Source: Knufia peltigerae (lineage: Eukaryota > Ascomycota > Eurotiomycetes > Chaetothyriales > Trichomeriaceae). Taken from it: a DNA stretch of 64,000 nucleotides. The stretch covers positions 599,117-663,116 of the forward strand of contig JAPDRN010000007.1 in assembly GCA_030247855.1 (NCBI GenBank), read 5' to 3'. Position numbers and translations under genes: made by a program. A model generated the notes under the pieces. That model worked only from the letters and a program-made list of their open reading frames with translations. It was not told the origin of the DNA and searched no databases. How positions within the stretch are numbered: the first letter of the stretch is position 1; each line of letters begins with the position of its first letter. Positions 21,144 through 31,797 of this stretch are shown piece after piece.

Positions 21144-23025
21144 ATGTCGAATTCCGTGGCACCCATCGACGGACATTCCGTGGAACCCATTGACTTGGAA
21201 AAGTCCCCGGATTCCACCTTCGCCGACGGACACGACAACGACAAGGACTTTGGCACGCAGACCACCGCCGACCATTATGCAGAAACCGGATCCATCTATG
21301 ACAGTGACTTCGAGGAGATCGGCCTGATGAAGCAGGGTCTTCACCAGAGGCACATTCAGATGATTGCTCTCGCGGGGTGCATTGGCGTTGGTCTCTTCCT
21401 CAACTCCGGACGAGGCATCGCCGCCGCGGGACCGCTAGGTGCTTTCCTGGCGTATTCCATCATGGGAGTGTTTGTGTCCTCGGTCGTGCTGACCGTCGGG
21501 GAGATGGGTGCATTGGTGCCGCTCAGCGGCGGTGTCGTGAGATACGCCGACTACTTTGTCGACAAGTCCCTTGCTTTTGCCATGGGTTGGAATCAGATTT
21601 ACTCGTACGCCGTTTCGATTCCCGCAGAACTGGTTGCGGCATCGGTGCTAGTGGAATACTGGACCACCTCCATTAGCAGTGCCGTCTTCATCACCATCTT
21701 TTCCGTCGCCCTTCTGCTCGTCGCACTGGTCTTTGTCAGGGTCTATGGAGAGATTGAATTCACGTTCGCGATACTTAAAATCATGCTCATTATTGGTATC
21801 AACATCATGGCCCTGGTTATCACCTGTGGCGGGGGCCCTGAGGGCGGAGCCATTGGCTTCCGATACTGGAAACACCCGGGGCCGTTTGTTCAGTATCTCG
21901 GTATCTCAGGATCTTTGGGTCGTTTCCTCGGCGAGTTAATAGGATTGATTCCAGTTCGTTTCGACCTCTTACGTGACTGTCCCTGCTGACACGTATGCGT
22001 GCGTTGCCTGAACAGGCTTTTGGAAGACCTTGGTCAACGCCCTATATGCATTCTCCGGCAGTGAGAACATCAGTCTCGCGGCCGCCGAGGTGAGGAACCC
22101 GCGCCGAAGTATTCCAAAAGCAGCGAAGCGTATCTTTGCGAGGATCCTGATGTTCTATGTCATCTCCATCTTTATGGTCGGCCTGGTCGTACCCTCGAAC
22201 GATCCGCATCTGCTCAAGTAAGTATTCTCCCTATACCCTGGCCCCTCTCCCCCTGGTATTTTCTCTTCTACGGGTTTCGCTGACAAATATCATCACCACC
22301 TCAGGAGCACCGGCACAGCCTCACAGTCCCCGTTCGTCATCGCCGCAGTCCGCGCGGGAATCAAGGGGGTACCAAGTATCATCAACACCATCGTCATCAC
22401 GTCCGCGTGGTCGTCGGCGAATTCGAACATGCTCGGTGGACCGCGAGTGCTCTACGGACTCGCCAAACACGGACACGCGCCTCGCATCTTCTTACGCCTC
22501 AATCGATTTGGCGTGCCATATGTGGCGGTTTCCTTCCTCGGCATCTTCATGTGTCTCGGATTCATGACGCTGTCGAGCAGCTCCGCCAACGTGTTCGGCT
22601 GGCTGCAGGACATGGTGGCCATCAGTACGATGGTGAACTTTATCCTAATTCTGGTCATCTACCTGCGCTACTACTACGCGACCAGAGCCCAGGGTGTCAA
22701 CCGTCACACCGAGCTCCCCTGGGCAGCCCCTTTTCAACTGTACGCGAGCTGGGCTTCGGTCTCTTGCTTCCTGTTGCTCTACATAACCGGTGGGTTCAAC
22801 ACCTTCATCCACGGCCAATGGTCGACCGAGACCTTCGTCTCCAACTATCTCAACTTGCCCGTCGTGGGCATTCTGTACGTGGGCCACAAGTACTTGAGGC
22901 AAACCAAAATCAAGCCTCTCCCGGCCGTACCCCTTCGCAAATTTATCGAGCACGCCCAGAACAACCCGGAGCCTCCTCCAAAACCGAAGAAGGGCCTCCA
23001 GAAACTGAATATCTTGTGGGGTTAA
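21144..23025 (+). CDS. Amino acid / GABA-type permease, APC superfamily
   Basis: Plasma-membrane amino-acid permease of the fungal APC family, 569 residues, with about twelve hydrophobic segments. The start is the ATG at 21144 (MSNSVAPIDGHS); the frame extends 11 codons further up only to a TTG. Exons 21144-21930, 22016-22217 and 22305-23025. The first intron must begin GCGAGT (GC-AG type) to recover the family sequence GRFLGFWKTLVNALYAFSG; no GT donor gives a sensible join. Conserved blocks include GLHQRHIQMIALAGCIGVGL, GLFLNSGRGIAAAGPLGAF, ENISLAAAEVRNPRRSIP and NVFGWLQDMVAISTMVNF. The hydrophilic N-terminus has DSDFEEIGLMKQGL. Position directly downstream of two amine-type oxidases suggests it imports their substrate. 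Confidence 0.9.
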
Positions 23026-23599
23026 TGAGGAAAACGAGCGCCCGTAGGCGACGACAAGGCTCACGAGGTTATCTTGAGAGAGAGCCTTCCGGGACAATGT
23101 GGGGATCCTGTAGTATGTACAATGGCGAAGAAGGGACGAGCAGGGCTCTGTAAAGGAGTGTAACGAATGACTGAAAAGTTCTTCAGACGTCGACTTGTTG
23201 ATGAAGAGAAATAGGAGACACGCTGATATCGTAGCCAATTCCCAATGTTTGCTACAGCAGCGGCTTCCGCTACGCTCAAGTCATGATTACTGTGCTCGGT
23301 CACTTCATCATGATCGATGAGTTCTGACCAAACTCCGCTATCAAAGTCGTAGTGGTAAGCTGTCTCGGTACGATACATATTACATAGACGTCGCATAAAG
23401 CCTGCTATAAAGCAGCATCGCCCCTAGCCCCAAAGAGGAAGTGAGAGTCAGGCGTGAATTTACATTTTCTCTTGGCATCAAATCCGCCTGCGGGATAAGT
23501 TTGTGATAGAGACTCCCAGGTACTGTATGTATTTCCCAATGACAGGCTCCAACACAACCTCAATCCAGTCTTGATCCCTCCCTCATACATTTTTCACCA
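23026..23599. other. Intergenic, permease to CCT6
   Basis: 574 bp holding the permease 3' UTR and the CCT6 promoter. The stretch immediately before CCT6 is C/T-rich, as is usual for highly expressed fungal genes. Nothing else is visible. Confidence 0.5.
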
Positions 23600-25285
23600 A
23601 TGTCTGGTATGTCTTCTCGTTCGGTACTTTTCCCATCAACTCTCTACTAACTTTTGCCGATTGCAGCCACACAACTCCTCAACCCCAAGGCCGAGAGTAG
23701 GCGCCGCGGTGAGGCCCTGCGGGTCAACATCAACGCAGGCGAAGGCCTTCAGGATGTCCTCAAGTCCAACCTGGGCCCCTCCGGGACGATCAAGATGCTC
23801 GTCGACGGCAGTGGACAGATAAAATTGACCAAAGACGGAGCGGTACTACTCAAAGAAATGTCCATCCAAAACCCCACCGCAACCCTCATCGCCCGCGCAG
23901 CCACCGCACAGGACGACATCACGGGCGACGGCACCACTTCAGTTGTCCTCATGATCGGCGAACTCTTGAAACAGGCGGACAGATACATCCAAGAGGGACT
24001 TCACCCCCGTGTATTGACGGACGGCTTCGAGCTGGCCAAGACGGAAACCCTCAAGTTCCTCGACACCTTCAAAATCACCAGATCCATCGACAGAGATCTT
24101 CTCCTCTCGATCGCACGCACGTCTCTCTCCACAAAGATCAATCGAACCCTGGCCGAACAATTAACGCCCTCGATCGTCGATGCCGTCCTGGCCATCCACC
24201 GACCGCCACAGAAACCGGACCTGCACATGATCGAAATCATGAAGCTGCAGCACAAACTCGCCTCTGACACACAACTCATCCGCGGCCTTGTCCTCGACCA
24301 TGGCGCCCGGCATCCGGACATGCCCAAACGACTCGAGAACGCATACATCCTGACCCTGAACGTGTCACTGGAATATGAAAAATCCGAAATAAACTCTGGC
24401 TTTTACTACAGCTCCGCAGAGCAGCGCGACAAGCTGGTCGCATCCGAGCGAAGGTTCGTCGACGAGAAGTTGCGCAAAATCATCGCGTTGAAGAACGAAG
24501 TCTGCGGATCCGACCCAAAGAAATCCTTCGTGGTGATCAACCAAAAGGGTATCGACCCGCTGTCGTTGGATGTGCTCGTCAAGAACGGCATACTGGCCCT
24601 GCGCCGCGCCAAACGACGCAACATGGAGCGTCTACAACTCGTGTGTGGCGGACAGGCACAGAACAGCGTGGACGACCTCGACGCCAGTGTACTCGGCTGG
24701 GCCGGCCTCGTCTACGAGCACACGCTGGGCGAAGAGAAATTCACCTTTGTCGAGGAAGTCAAGGACCCCAAGTCCGTCACCCTTTTGATCAAGGGCCCCA
24801 ACCAACACACCATCACGCAGATCACGGACGCGGTGCGCGACGGCCTGCGCAGCGTGTACAACACCATCGTCGACGGGTGCGTCGTCCCCGGTGCGGGATC
24901 CTTCCAGATCGCGGCCGCCGCGCACCTCAATTCCGAAGCCGTGCGGAAATCGGTCAAGGGTAAAGCGAAATGGGGCGTCGCTGCTTTCGCGGACGCTCTG
25001 CTTATTATCCCCAAGACTCTGGCGGCGAACAGCGGTCACGACATTCAAGATGCCCTGGCGGCCCTGCAGGACGAACAGAGCGAAGGCAACGTCGTGGGCT
25101 TGGACCTCGTCACCGGCGAGCCTATGGATCCCGTGCAAGAGGGCGTCTACGACAGTTTCCGGGTGTTGAGGAACAGCATCGCCAGCAGCCAGGGAATCGC
25201 GAGCAACTTGTTGTTGTGCGACGAACTCCTCAAGGCCCGACAGATGGGCAGACAAGGAGGGCCGGGAGGCATGGATCAAGAATGA
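23600..25285 (+). CDS. CCT6: T-complex protein 1 subunit zeta (CCT6)
   Basis: Zeta subunit of the cytosolic group II chaperonin CCT/TRiC, which folds actin, tubulin and other proteins using ATP. Exon 1 is only 7 nt (23600-23606, ATG TCT G), followed by a 60 nt intron (GTATGT donor, CTACTAAC branch at 23645, CAG acceptor) and exon 2 (23667-25285). The product is 541 residues, beginning MSATQLLNPKAESRRRGEAL. NLGPSGTIKMLVDG (from residue 37) and GDGTTSVVLMIGELLKQADR (from residue 89) are the chaperonin ATP-binding motifs. VVPGAGSFQIAAAAHL and the C-terminal DELLKARQMGRQGGPGGMD also fit. The length is exactly as expected for the family. Confidence 0.97.
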
Positions 25286-26125
25286 GGTGAAGCCTCGAAA
25301 CCAGACCCGAGCTTGTTCCCAAGTCAGAAGACGAGAACGAAGGAGAAGAAAGGAAAAGCTCCCACATTTTGTTGGTTCTTGACGGCTCGCTCGACTTTCC
25401 ATCCACTCTGACGGATCAATTGCTCGTTGCAAGCATGAGCACCGGGGGCTTGGCCAGTGGTTTCAAGTCCACGTCCGACCGGGGAAAAAGCATTACCGGG
25501 AACCACACATATGATTTGACGACGAAAACTGAAAGATTCAAAAGGCCAGGGTGTGAAGGAAGGAAGAAAAGAGGAGTCTGATGATGAACCCGATGTGAGA
25601 TATATGCCTGAAACGGGACAAGACCGCGAGGAACCATTTAGTGGGTTGCGGTACCTTTGTAAGAATACCCAAGATTCCCCAAACTCCAACCTCGGAAAGT
25701 GACGCATGCATTGTACTGCATCTACTGTGTTGTACGGAGTTGCCTCATCTGTGTAGAGTTAACAACGGGATATACTCGTGCGCTATGTACGGTCCCGATA
25801 CTGGTGTTGGGGCAAAAGAGCAACGGCAGTCATGGTTAGCTGGTAACGTCCTCGTTGCGCCGGGGGTGTCTCAGTAGAGGAATACTCTTGGAGAGCGCCA
25901 AAATAAATAAAAAGGTTTCATCATATTCGTCATATTCTCTTTTTTTGCTTTCAAGAAGCGTGATTCACCTTCTCTTTTTGTTTCGAATTTTGTTTCTTGG
26001 TTCTTTTGTTTTCAGGGCTTTCTATTGTCGTTCAATCTCATCTGGGCTCTCACGGGCTGGCTGGGCTAACCGATCAACTCTCCACAGACCCAAAACTCAT
26101 CGAATCAAGATCGATTTAAAGCAAT
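25286..26125. other. Convergent intergenic, CCT6 / CaM kinase
   Basis: 840 bp between two converging genes, so two 3' UTRs and terminators are expected. The T-rich segment 25930-26040 is suitable for termination. One near-match to the dispersed 9-mer (TACGGAGTT) ends near 25741. No coding frame is supportable. Confidence 0.5.
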
Positions 26126-27842
26126 TCAATGCTTGTTACTCCCCCACAACCCACGAACCGTGTCGGTGATCTTCTGCTGCTGCCGCTGAATCTGGTCCTC
26201 GGTCTGACCCCGGGCGTTGCCCCTCGAGTCGACCTCCATGGCGTCCCCGTCGTCGTGCTGCTGCTGCTGCTGCTGCTGCTCGCCGCCGCCGCCACCCCCC
26301 ACGGCCTCCTCGCCGTGGATCTGCTGACCCTGGTCGTTGAGCACCTTGCTCCCGTTGACCATCTCGGCCTTGGGTTTCGGGTCGACGCTCATCGCTCCGT
26401 CCATGTGCGCCCCTCCCGCCATCAAGCCGCCGCCCTCGCGGAGCTTGTTGATGGCCCTCACCGTGTCGATGGCCTTGTGCAGCGTCCGACGCGCGTTGAA
26501 GTTCTTCTTGACCGTCGGCAGGAGGTCCTGGCCCTCGCCGGGGGCCTTCTCCGGGCTGGTCGGGTCCTCGGGTTTGATCCAGGGGTGCTGCAGGGCCTGG
26601 TGGGCCGTCATGCGCGCGCGGGGGTCGATGGTCAGGCACCGGTTGATGAAATCCCGGGCCGTCTCCGACACGTTGCGCCAGTACTCGACGGGCGTGAAGG
26701 AGTAGTCGGCGGCGAGGATGGCCTGCATCTCTTCGAGGTTGCTGTCGTGGTCAAAGGGGGTGTACCCGCACAGCAAAAAGTACGTGATGACACCTATGGC
26801 CCATATGTCGCTGTCGGTCGTTCAAATCACACAAGAAAAGTCAGTATGCAACTTGGAAAGAAGAAAGGACGACAGAAGCCTAAGGGGATGCATAGCTAGG
26901 TAGGTAGTCGTGACAATCTTACACAGGCTTTCCGTGACCCGTCTTCTTGAAGATCTCCGGAGCCATGTATCCCGGTGTTCCACACGTGGTGGTCAAGACG
27001 TGGAATCTTTCCTCGTCCATGATCCGTGACAATCCAAAGTCGGCAATCAAAAGGTCTGCATTGTCTTCCGGCGTCCGAAACAAGAGGTTCTCGGGTTTGA
27101 GGTCTCGGTGCACGATACCGTGGTCGTGGAGGTAAGCGACTGCCGACAAGGTGGCTCGAATCAGGTCGGCGGCATCGGACTCATAGTATGAACCTTTTCT
27201 GCAGATTCGGTCGAACAATTCTCCTCCGAGGGCGAGGTCCGTCACGAGGTACACTGCGTTTGTTTTCCCAATGTCAGAACTTGTGCGCACGCACATAGCA
27301 CATCAACTGGCGCGAGGGTTTTGGGGGGGGGGGCTCTCGTACAATTGTTCATGGTTTCAAAGTAATCGACCAAGGTCAAAATGTTGCGATGTCCCACGGA
27401 CACTCTTTTGAGGACGGCGATTTCGTTTCGGACCTATATTCGACGTAAATCGATCAGTCACTTGGACCTCGACAACATAGCATGTCATGGCCCAGGGCGG
27501 ACTCACCATGTGCTCACGTCCCGCCATCAGTCGCTTGTTGATGACTGTGTGTGCCTGCGATCAGCCCGGACATTCATTCTCTTCTTCCCTCAAGGGACCT
27601 TTCCCTACCTTTCGCGGCATAATACCTTCCCGTGTCGATGTGCACGCATTCTTTCACCACCGAGTATGAACCTGCTCCTAGAGTCTTTCCTGTTGGGAAG
27701 GGTAAGCGCATGCCTCCCACGTTACGGACGACCGGTTCTCGCTGCCCCGGCCCTCCGCTCGCCGTGAGTTTGGAAAAGCCGCACCTGTCTTGTAACGACA
27801 TGGCTGGATCTGAGGCTTCTGTGCGCCGGCCTGCGAAGCCAT
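26126..27842 (-). CDS. Calcium/calmodulin-dependent protein kinase (CaMKI/CmkA type)
   Basis: Ser/Thr kinase of the CAMK group acting in fungal calcium signalling. Six exons: 27842-27785, 27689-27609, 27544-27507, 27433-27343, 27253-26923 and 26810-26126 (introns 95, 64, 73, 89 and 112 nt), 427 residues. The start MASQAGAQKPQIQPCRYKTG is found only by splicing the first intron, which joins CRYKT to GKTLGAGSYSVVKE; both sides are family-typical. The glycine loop is residues 20-31, catalytic lysine K46 (YYAAKVINKR), HRD aspartate D140, DFG aspartate D161, and activation loop TTTCGTPGYMAPE containing the CaMKK target threonine. The kinase domain ends near HPWIKPED. The tail (LLPTVKKNFNARRTLHKAI) is the probable autoinhibitory/calmodulin-binding region, followed by a low-complexity stretch with polyglycine and seven glutamines. 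Gene symbol withheld because fungi have several CaMKs. Confidence 0.92.
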
Positions 27843-28787
27843 GACTGGGTCTGTGTGCGGGCGTTCGCAACCACGATCGAAGTACGTAGCAAATGATGAG
27901 TTACCTCCGGGGGACCGCAGCTGCGGCTCGTTCGTTCTGTTTCGAGAAGGAAATTCAAACAGGGCCGGCCTGTTGGGAGGGGTACTATGTAGATGGGTAG
28001 GGTCGTCTCACGGGTGGGAGAGGAATTGGAGATGGGAGAGACAGAGAGAGAGAGAGAGAGACAGGTAACAAAAAGGTTCAGGAGAAAGGGTATGAATGAA
28101 TATCGAGACCGGCGATGTTTCCAAAGTAGAAAGTATTTGGGAGAGAGATTGATGTCCTGAAAATAGAACAAAGGTCGTTCGTGAACCATCAGCTGGGCAT
28201 GAATGAGGTGTCTCGCCGTTCTGAGCCTAACGAATGGAATAAGCTGGGGGCGGCTTATGCGTACAGCAAAGCAGTTTGGAGTAATACTCCGTAGAAATGA
28301 TTAGCTATTCAATTCGTTCATTTTACCCCTCCATTCATATCGTAGGTAATTAATCCCCCGTGGACAAGTTGGTGTTGGGCACGAACCATGGGGTGCTAAG
28401 GACATAGGACATCACTTTCCACGCTGATTCTATTCTACTCTCTTCGACTTGTCACTTCAATCAAACAAGAATCTCTGTTGAATCGCCGCCTGTCTCATAG
28501 CAATAGTCCAGGAGTCATGACCTTGAGAACAGCCAATTCAGAACATGATGAAATATATTATACTGCTATTTACTTTGTGTATGTATGTACAGCTAACGAA
28601 CGTCGAGGCCAACAAAAAGCCAGATCAAAGTATTGCTAGGTAAAAAGAAAAATCATTAATCCCATATTCATCACTCTCCCTCTCTCTCATTCCTTCTCCT
28701 CATCTCTATCCAACCAAGGTCCCATGACCAGAATTGACCCTCCAATACTTGTACTTCCCGTATCAGTCGGTCGGTCACTCAGGTCGC
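27843..28787. other. Intergenic upstream of CaM kinase
   Basis: 945 bp containing the kinase promoter and the 3' end of the small secreted protein gene, both on the minus strand. It holds an AG microsatellite at 28043-28061 and one TACTCCGTA at 28285-28293. No gene is supportable. Confidence 0.5.
28043..28061. repeat. (AG)9 microsatellite
   Basis: Nine AG dinucleotides in a row, about 200 bp upstream of the CaM kinase start codon, so it probably lies in its promoter or 5' leader as a CT tract. Confidence 0.85.
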
Positions 28788-29384
28788 TCAACAGGTAATG
28801 ATACTGCAAGCGTTCGGCCTCGGGGCGGAGAGAGGGACTTGATTGGCGACCCCTTCGTCCTCGGCGGTCGACGACCAGAGGGTGTCCAGGTCCGGGAGGA
28901 CGTTACAGCAGCGGAACTGGTTGATGGTGTGGAGGTTGCCGTTGACCGTGTCGGCGTCGTCGGGCGAGTTCATGATGTTCATCAGGGGGACGAGGACGTT
29001 GTTCCCGAACCCGGCGAAGAGGTCGTCGGCGGCCGCCTGAGCCGCCGTGCCGGGCCCGACGTCGCTCTCGCAGGCCAGGACCTGCAGTTGGTTCGGTTCG
29101 TCTTGGGCCGCGGGGAGGGCCGTCTGCAAAGCGGCCAGGAGCTGGTCGGGGTCGGAGAGTACGATGGTGCTTGAATCGAGGAACCCGTTGACGGTCACGA
29201 CGTCGTTGTTCCAGGCGTTGATGGCGTTGACCACGCCGACCTGACCGGGGTCCCCAGCAGGGCAACCGTTGGGGCTGTCACGTTTGGCGAAGCGGAGAGT
29301 GGTGGTGGACGACGATGATGATGGAGCTGCGGTCGAGTAACCGACGAGAGCGGCGAGGAGAGAGGCGGCGACGATGGACTTCAT
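28788..29384 (-). CDS. Small secreted cysteine-containing protein
   Basis: Single exon of 198 residues starting at ATG 29384. A classical signal peptide covers about residues 1-19 (MKSIVAASLLAALVGYSTA), followed by a Ser/Thr-rich propeptide and a Lys-Arg site (RFAKR then DSPNG) suited to Kex2 cleavage. The mature part has six cysteines (NGC, LACE, RCCN, NACSIITC) and a hydrophobic, alanine-rich body. I do not recognise a domain. A TATATAAA element at 29566-29573 (minus strand) lies 182 bp upstream. Coding sequence is very GC-rich at third positions compared with the flanks. It may be a cell-wall or host-interaction protein, but that is a guess from secretion and size. Confidence 0.8.
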   Translation of the reverse strand: MKSIVAASLLAALVGYSTAAPSSSSSTTTLRFAKRDSPNGCPAGDPGQVGVVNAINAWNNDVVTVNGFLDSSTIVLSDPDQLLAALQTALPAAQDEPNQLQVLACESDVGPGTAAQAAADDLFAGFGNNVLVPLMNIMNSPDDADTVNGNLHTINQFRCCNVLPDLDTLWSSTAEDEGVANQVPLSAPRPNACSIITC

Positions 29385-29565
29385 TATGAATTTGAATGGA
29401 TCGAATGGTTTTTTTTGTCTGGTGCTGAAAATGAAGGTGTGATAACAGATCAAAAGAAAAAGACACAAGGAAAAAAAAAAGGGTAATGTTCAAGTTTTGT
29501 TGTTGTTGTTTGGAAAATGAAAGATGATTCTGCTGTTCTCAAAAGGTTCGAGTCTTTTCTCACCT

Positions 29566-29573
29566 TTATATAT
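29566..29573 (-). promoter_or_regulatory. TATA box of the secreted-protein gene
   Basis: TATATAAA on the minus strand, 182 bp upstream of ATG 29384. The strong consensus and an inducible-looking secreted product make it a credible TATA element. Confidence 0.5.
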
Positions 29574-30250
29574 CTCATGGTGTCCTCATGTACCTCACGG
29601 TGTTGTTGACGGTGGCCAGCCAACCATCCTCAGCCTCAAGGCTCGAAGTCCAATTGTCAGAAATGCCTGTCCTGTTTTTGAGTTGTTGTTCACGCTCACT
29701 TTCCGATAAGGATCAGATGGGGGAGTGTAACAAGGCTGTGTATAGTATCAACAGAGATTTGACTTTGAAAAGGATCATACTCTCTCGTTCAGACATGACT
29801 TATTGTGCTGACTGCGCGTGATGGGCTCTTCTTCCACCTAGGTAGGTACTTACATAGTACCCCCATGACATGAATGGTTGTAATCGGTAATCAACCGGTA
29901 TGTACTACCTAGGTAAGCAGTGCTGAGGATGGTGAACTCGCTACCAATATGCTACTTGTAAGCAACGTATTTTTGCGTCCCAATTCACCGAACCCAATCA
30001 ACCAACCCATCATTGAGGCGCAAGAATAGTCACAAAAAACGCGCCGCCACGAAATCAACAACAACTTCCCCGTGTCTGGGTAGCAAAAAGGCAAAAGCGA
30101 TCGGTAGGGCTGCGAGGATTGATTGACAACAAAAGTGTAGCTAAAGTAATAGTAATCAGAATTATTTGTTAGCTGTAGGTAGACAAATTGCTACAAGTCG
30201 TCATCATCATCATCAATCAAACTGAGAGCCTCGTTTGAGCCTACATGCTG

Positions 30251-30467
30251 TACTCCGTAGAGATTGCAATCTTTGGCAAAGGATTTCGCGAAGTTGGAGC
30301 CCCAAGGAGAGCTGACCGTAAGCCAGGCCATTCCATACCATGTACTCCGTACTCCGTACCTAAATAAAAATACCCAGTCATGTTTCCACCGAGTTGACTA
30401 ATGAAGAGTACTACTCTATGAAAACACTTCAGCCTCAATGCTTTTTAAAGATACAGAGTACGGAGTA
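30251..30467. repeat. Cluster of four TACGGAGTA / TACTCCGTA motifs
   Basis: Exact 9-mers at 30251-30259, 30343-30351, 30350-30358 (sharing two bases with the previous one) and 30459-30467. This is the densest cluster of a motif found 13 times in the window. It is not in any coding exon. Confidence 0.85.
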
Positions 30468-31775
30468 CAGAGTAATCATTTTGTCAAACCCCTTGTTCAA
30501 GAATATTTTGACCTTGTTGAGCCATATCCTTGTATCATTTATTTCATACCTTCTCGTGTCCCTGCGCTATACCTAGGTATACATATATCCTTTGCTCACC
30601 ACCCATCTTCAAAGAGAGTTGTCCCCGTAGTAGAAGGATCTAATCTCACCATCTTCTTCGTCTTCTTTGTCCGTCTGTTTTTATTTTTATTTTACTAAAA
30701 TGGTCATCTAGGTTGGTTTCTCGAAATAAAAGTCTAGTCGTCACACTCCAGCAGTCACGAGTCCTCCTTACATCCCACAGAGTTCTTCACAACGAAGCCC
30801 CCGAGAACCGCCCCCCCTTCCTTTCCCCCGGGGTGCCATGACAATTTTAAATGCCCATGATGAATTAAAAAAAAAGAGATCCCCGGAACCCGCTCACCGT
30901 CAGTTGTGTGCCACAAAGTGATCTGACATCAACACCCCGACAAGAACTAGAAAACTCACACCAGATGGCGACTTACGTTTTCCATTTCTCTCGATTGAAA
31001 CTGAATACGGCAACCGGTCCCGCGTGTGTGTGAGAGGGGCGCATGTCCAAGTGCTATTTTGCTTTTACCGAGACGAACCACCCCCCTGTTCAGACCCCTG
31101 GTCACCGAGGGTTCGTTCCAAGCCCGCGGGCCTACATTTTGTCAAGTGCGTCAAAAAGTCCAAGCAAAACTCGGTACAGCAATCGGTCGAGGTGGAGTGA
31201 AAAATAATGGTGCGTTCCAGCAGCCTGCTCAACGACTCGGCGTGCCGTCCTGGGGTCCCGTAATTTTTCTTCTTTTTTGTCGACGTCGCAAAAGGATGAT
31301 CTGGCTAGTGAGGTCCGGCTAGAGCAAGACTTCGGATCTCGCAATAAAAATGTCCCCTAATGTTTGTCAAGGAGAACTTTGGGTCAATGTCCCGGGAGAG
31401 TCAAACGCGGTCAGACTTTTGCGACGCCACTTACGGCCCTCGAGGATCGTTTGGACCAGTTCACACGAGTCCGAGTTGCCTCCGAGTTTGCCCGGATGCC
31501 CCCGAAAAACTCAAAGGGTTGATCGTGCTTGAGTGAATCGTGCAGCACCACCAAAGTCGCTGTGCGTTGCCCCGTATGCGACCAAAGCTGGTCCAAACTC
31601 ACGCACACCGGTAGTTCGCCACCAAAAGCATCATCACCTTACCTATGATTGATCAAAGCGTGCGATGTGTCGAGTCAGAGCAACTTAAAGATCGCAAGTG
31701 TGCGAGACACAGATCCATCCTCTACAAGATCGACCGGCCGCGGTAAGTTTTTGGTCAACCAAACCCGAAATCTCG

Positions 31776-31797
31776 GATCATTTGACGTCAAATGATC
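31776..31797. promoter_or_regulatory. 22 bp perfect palindrome centred on a CRE (TGACGTCA)
   Basis: Half-site GATCATTTGAC is followed immediately by its exact reverse complement, so the centre reads TGACGTCA, the ATF/CREB-type bZIP site. TACGGAGTA follows at 31804-31812 and a near copy at about 31818. It is the longest spacerless palindrome I noticed. No gene can be assigned to it. Confidence 0.6.

Noticed and set aside
26129..26899. 256-codon plus-strand frame opposite the CaM kinase C-terminus
   Set aside because: It is antisense to the kinase exon; its leucine run is the complement of the glutamine codons.
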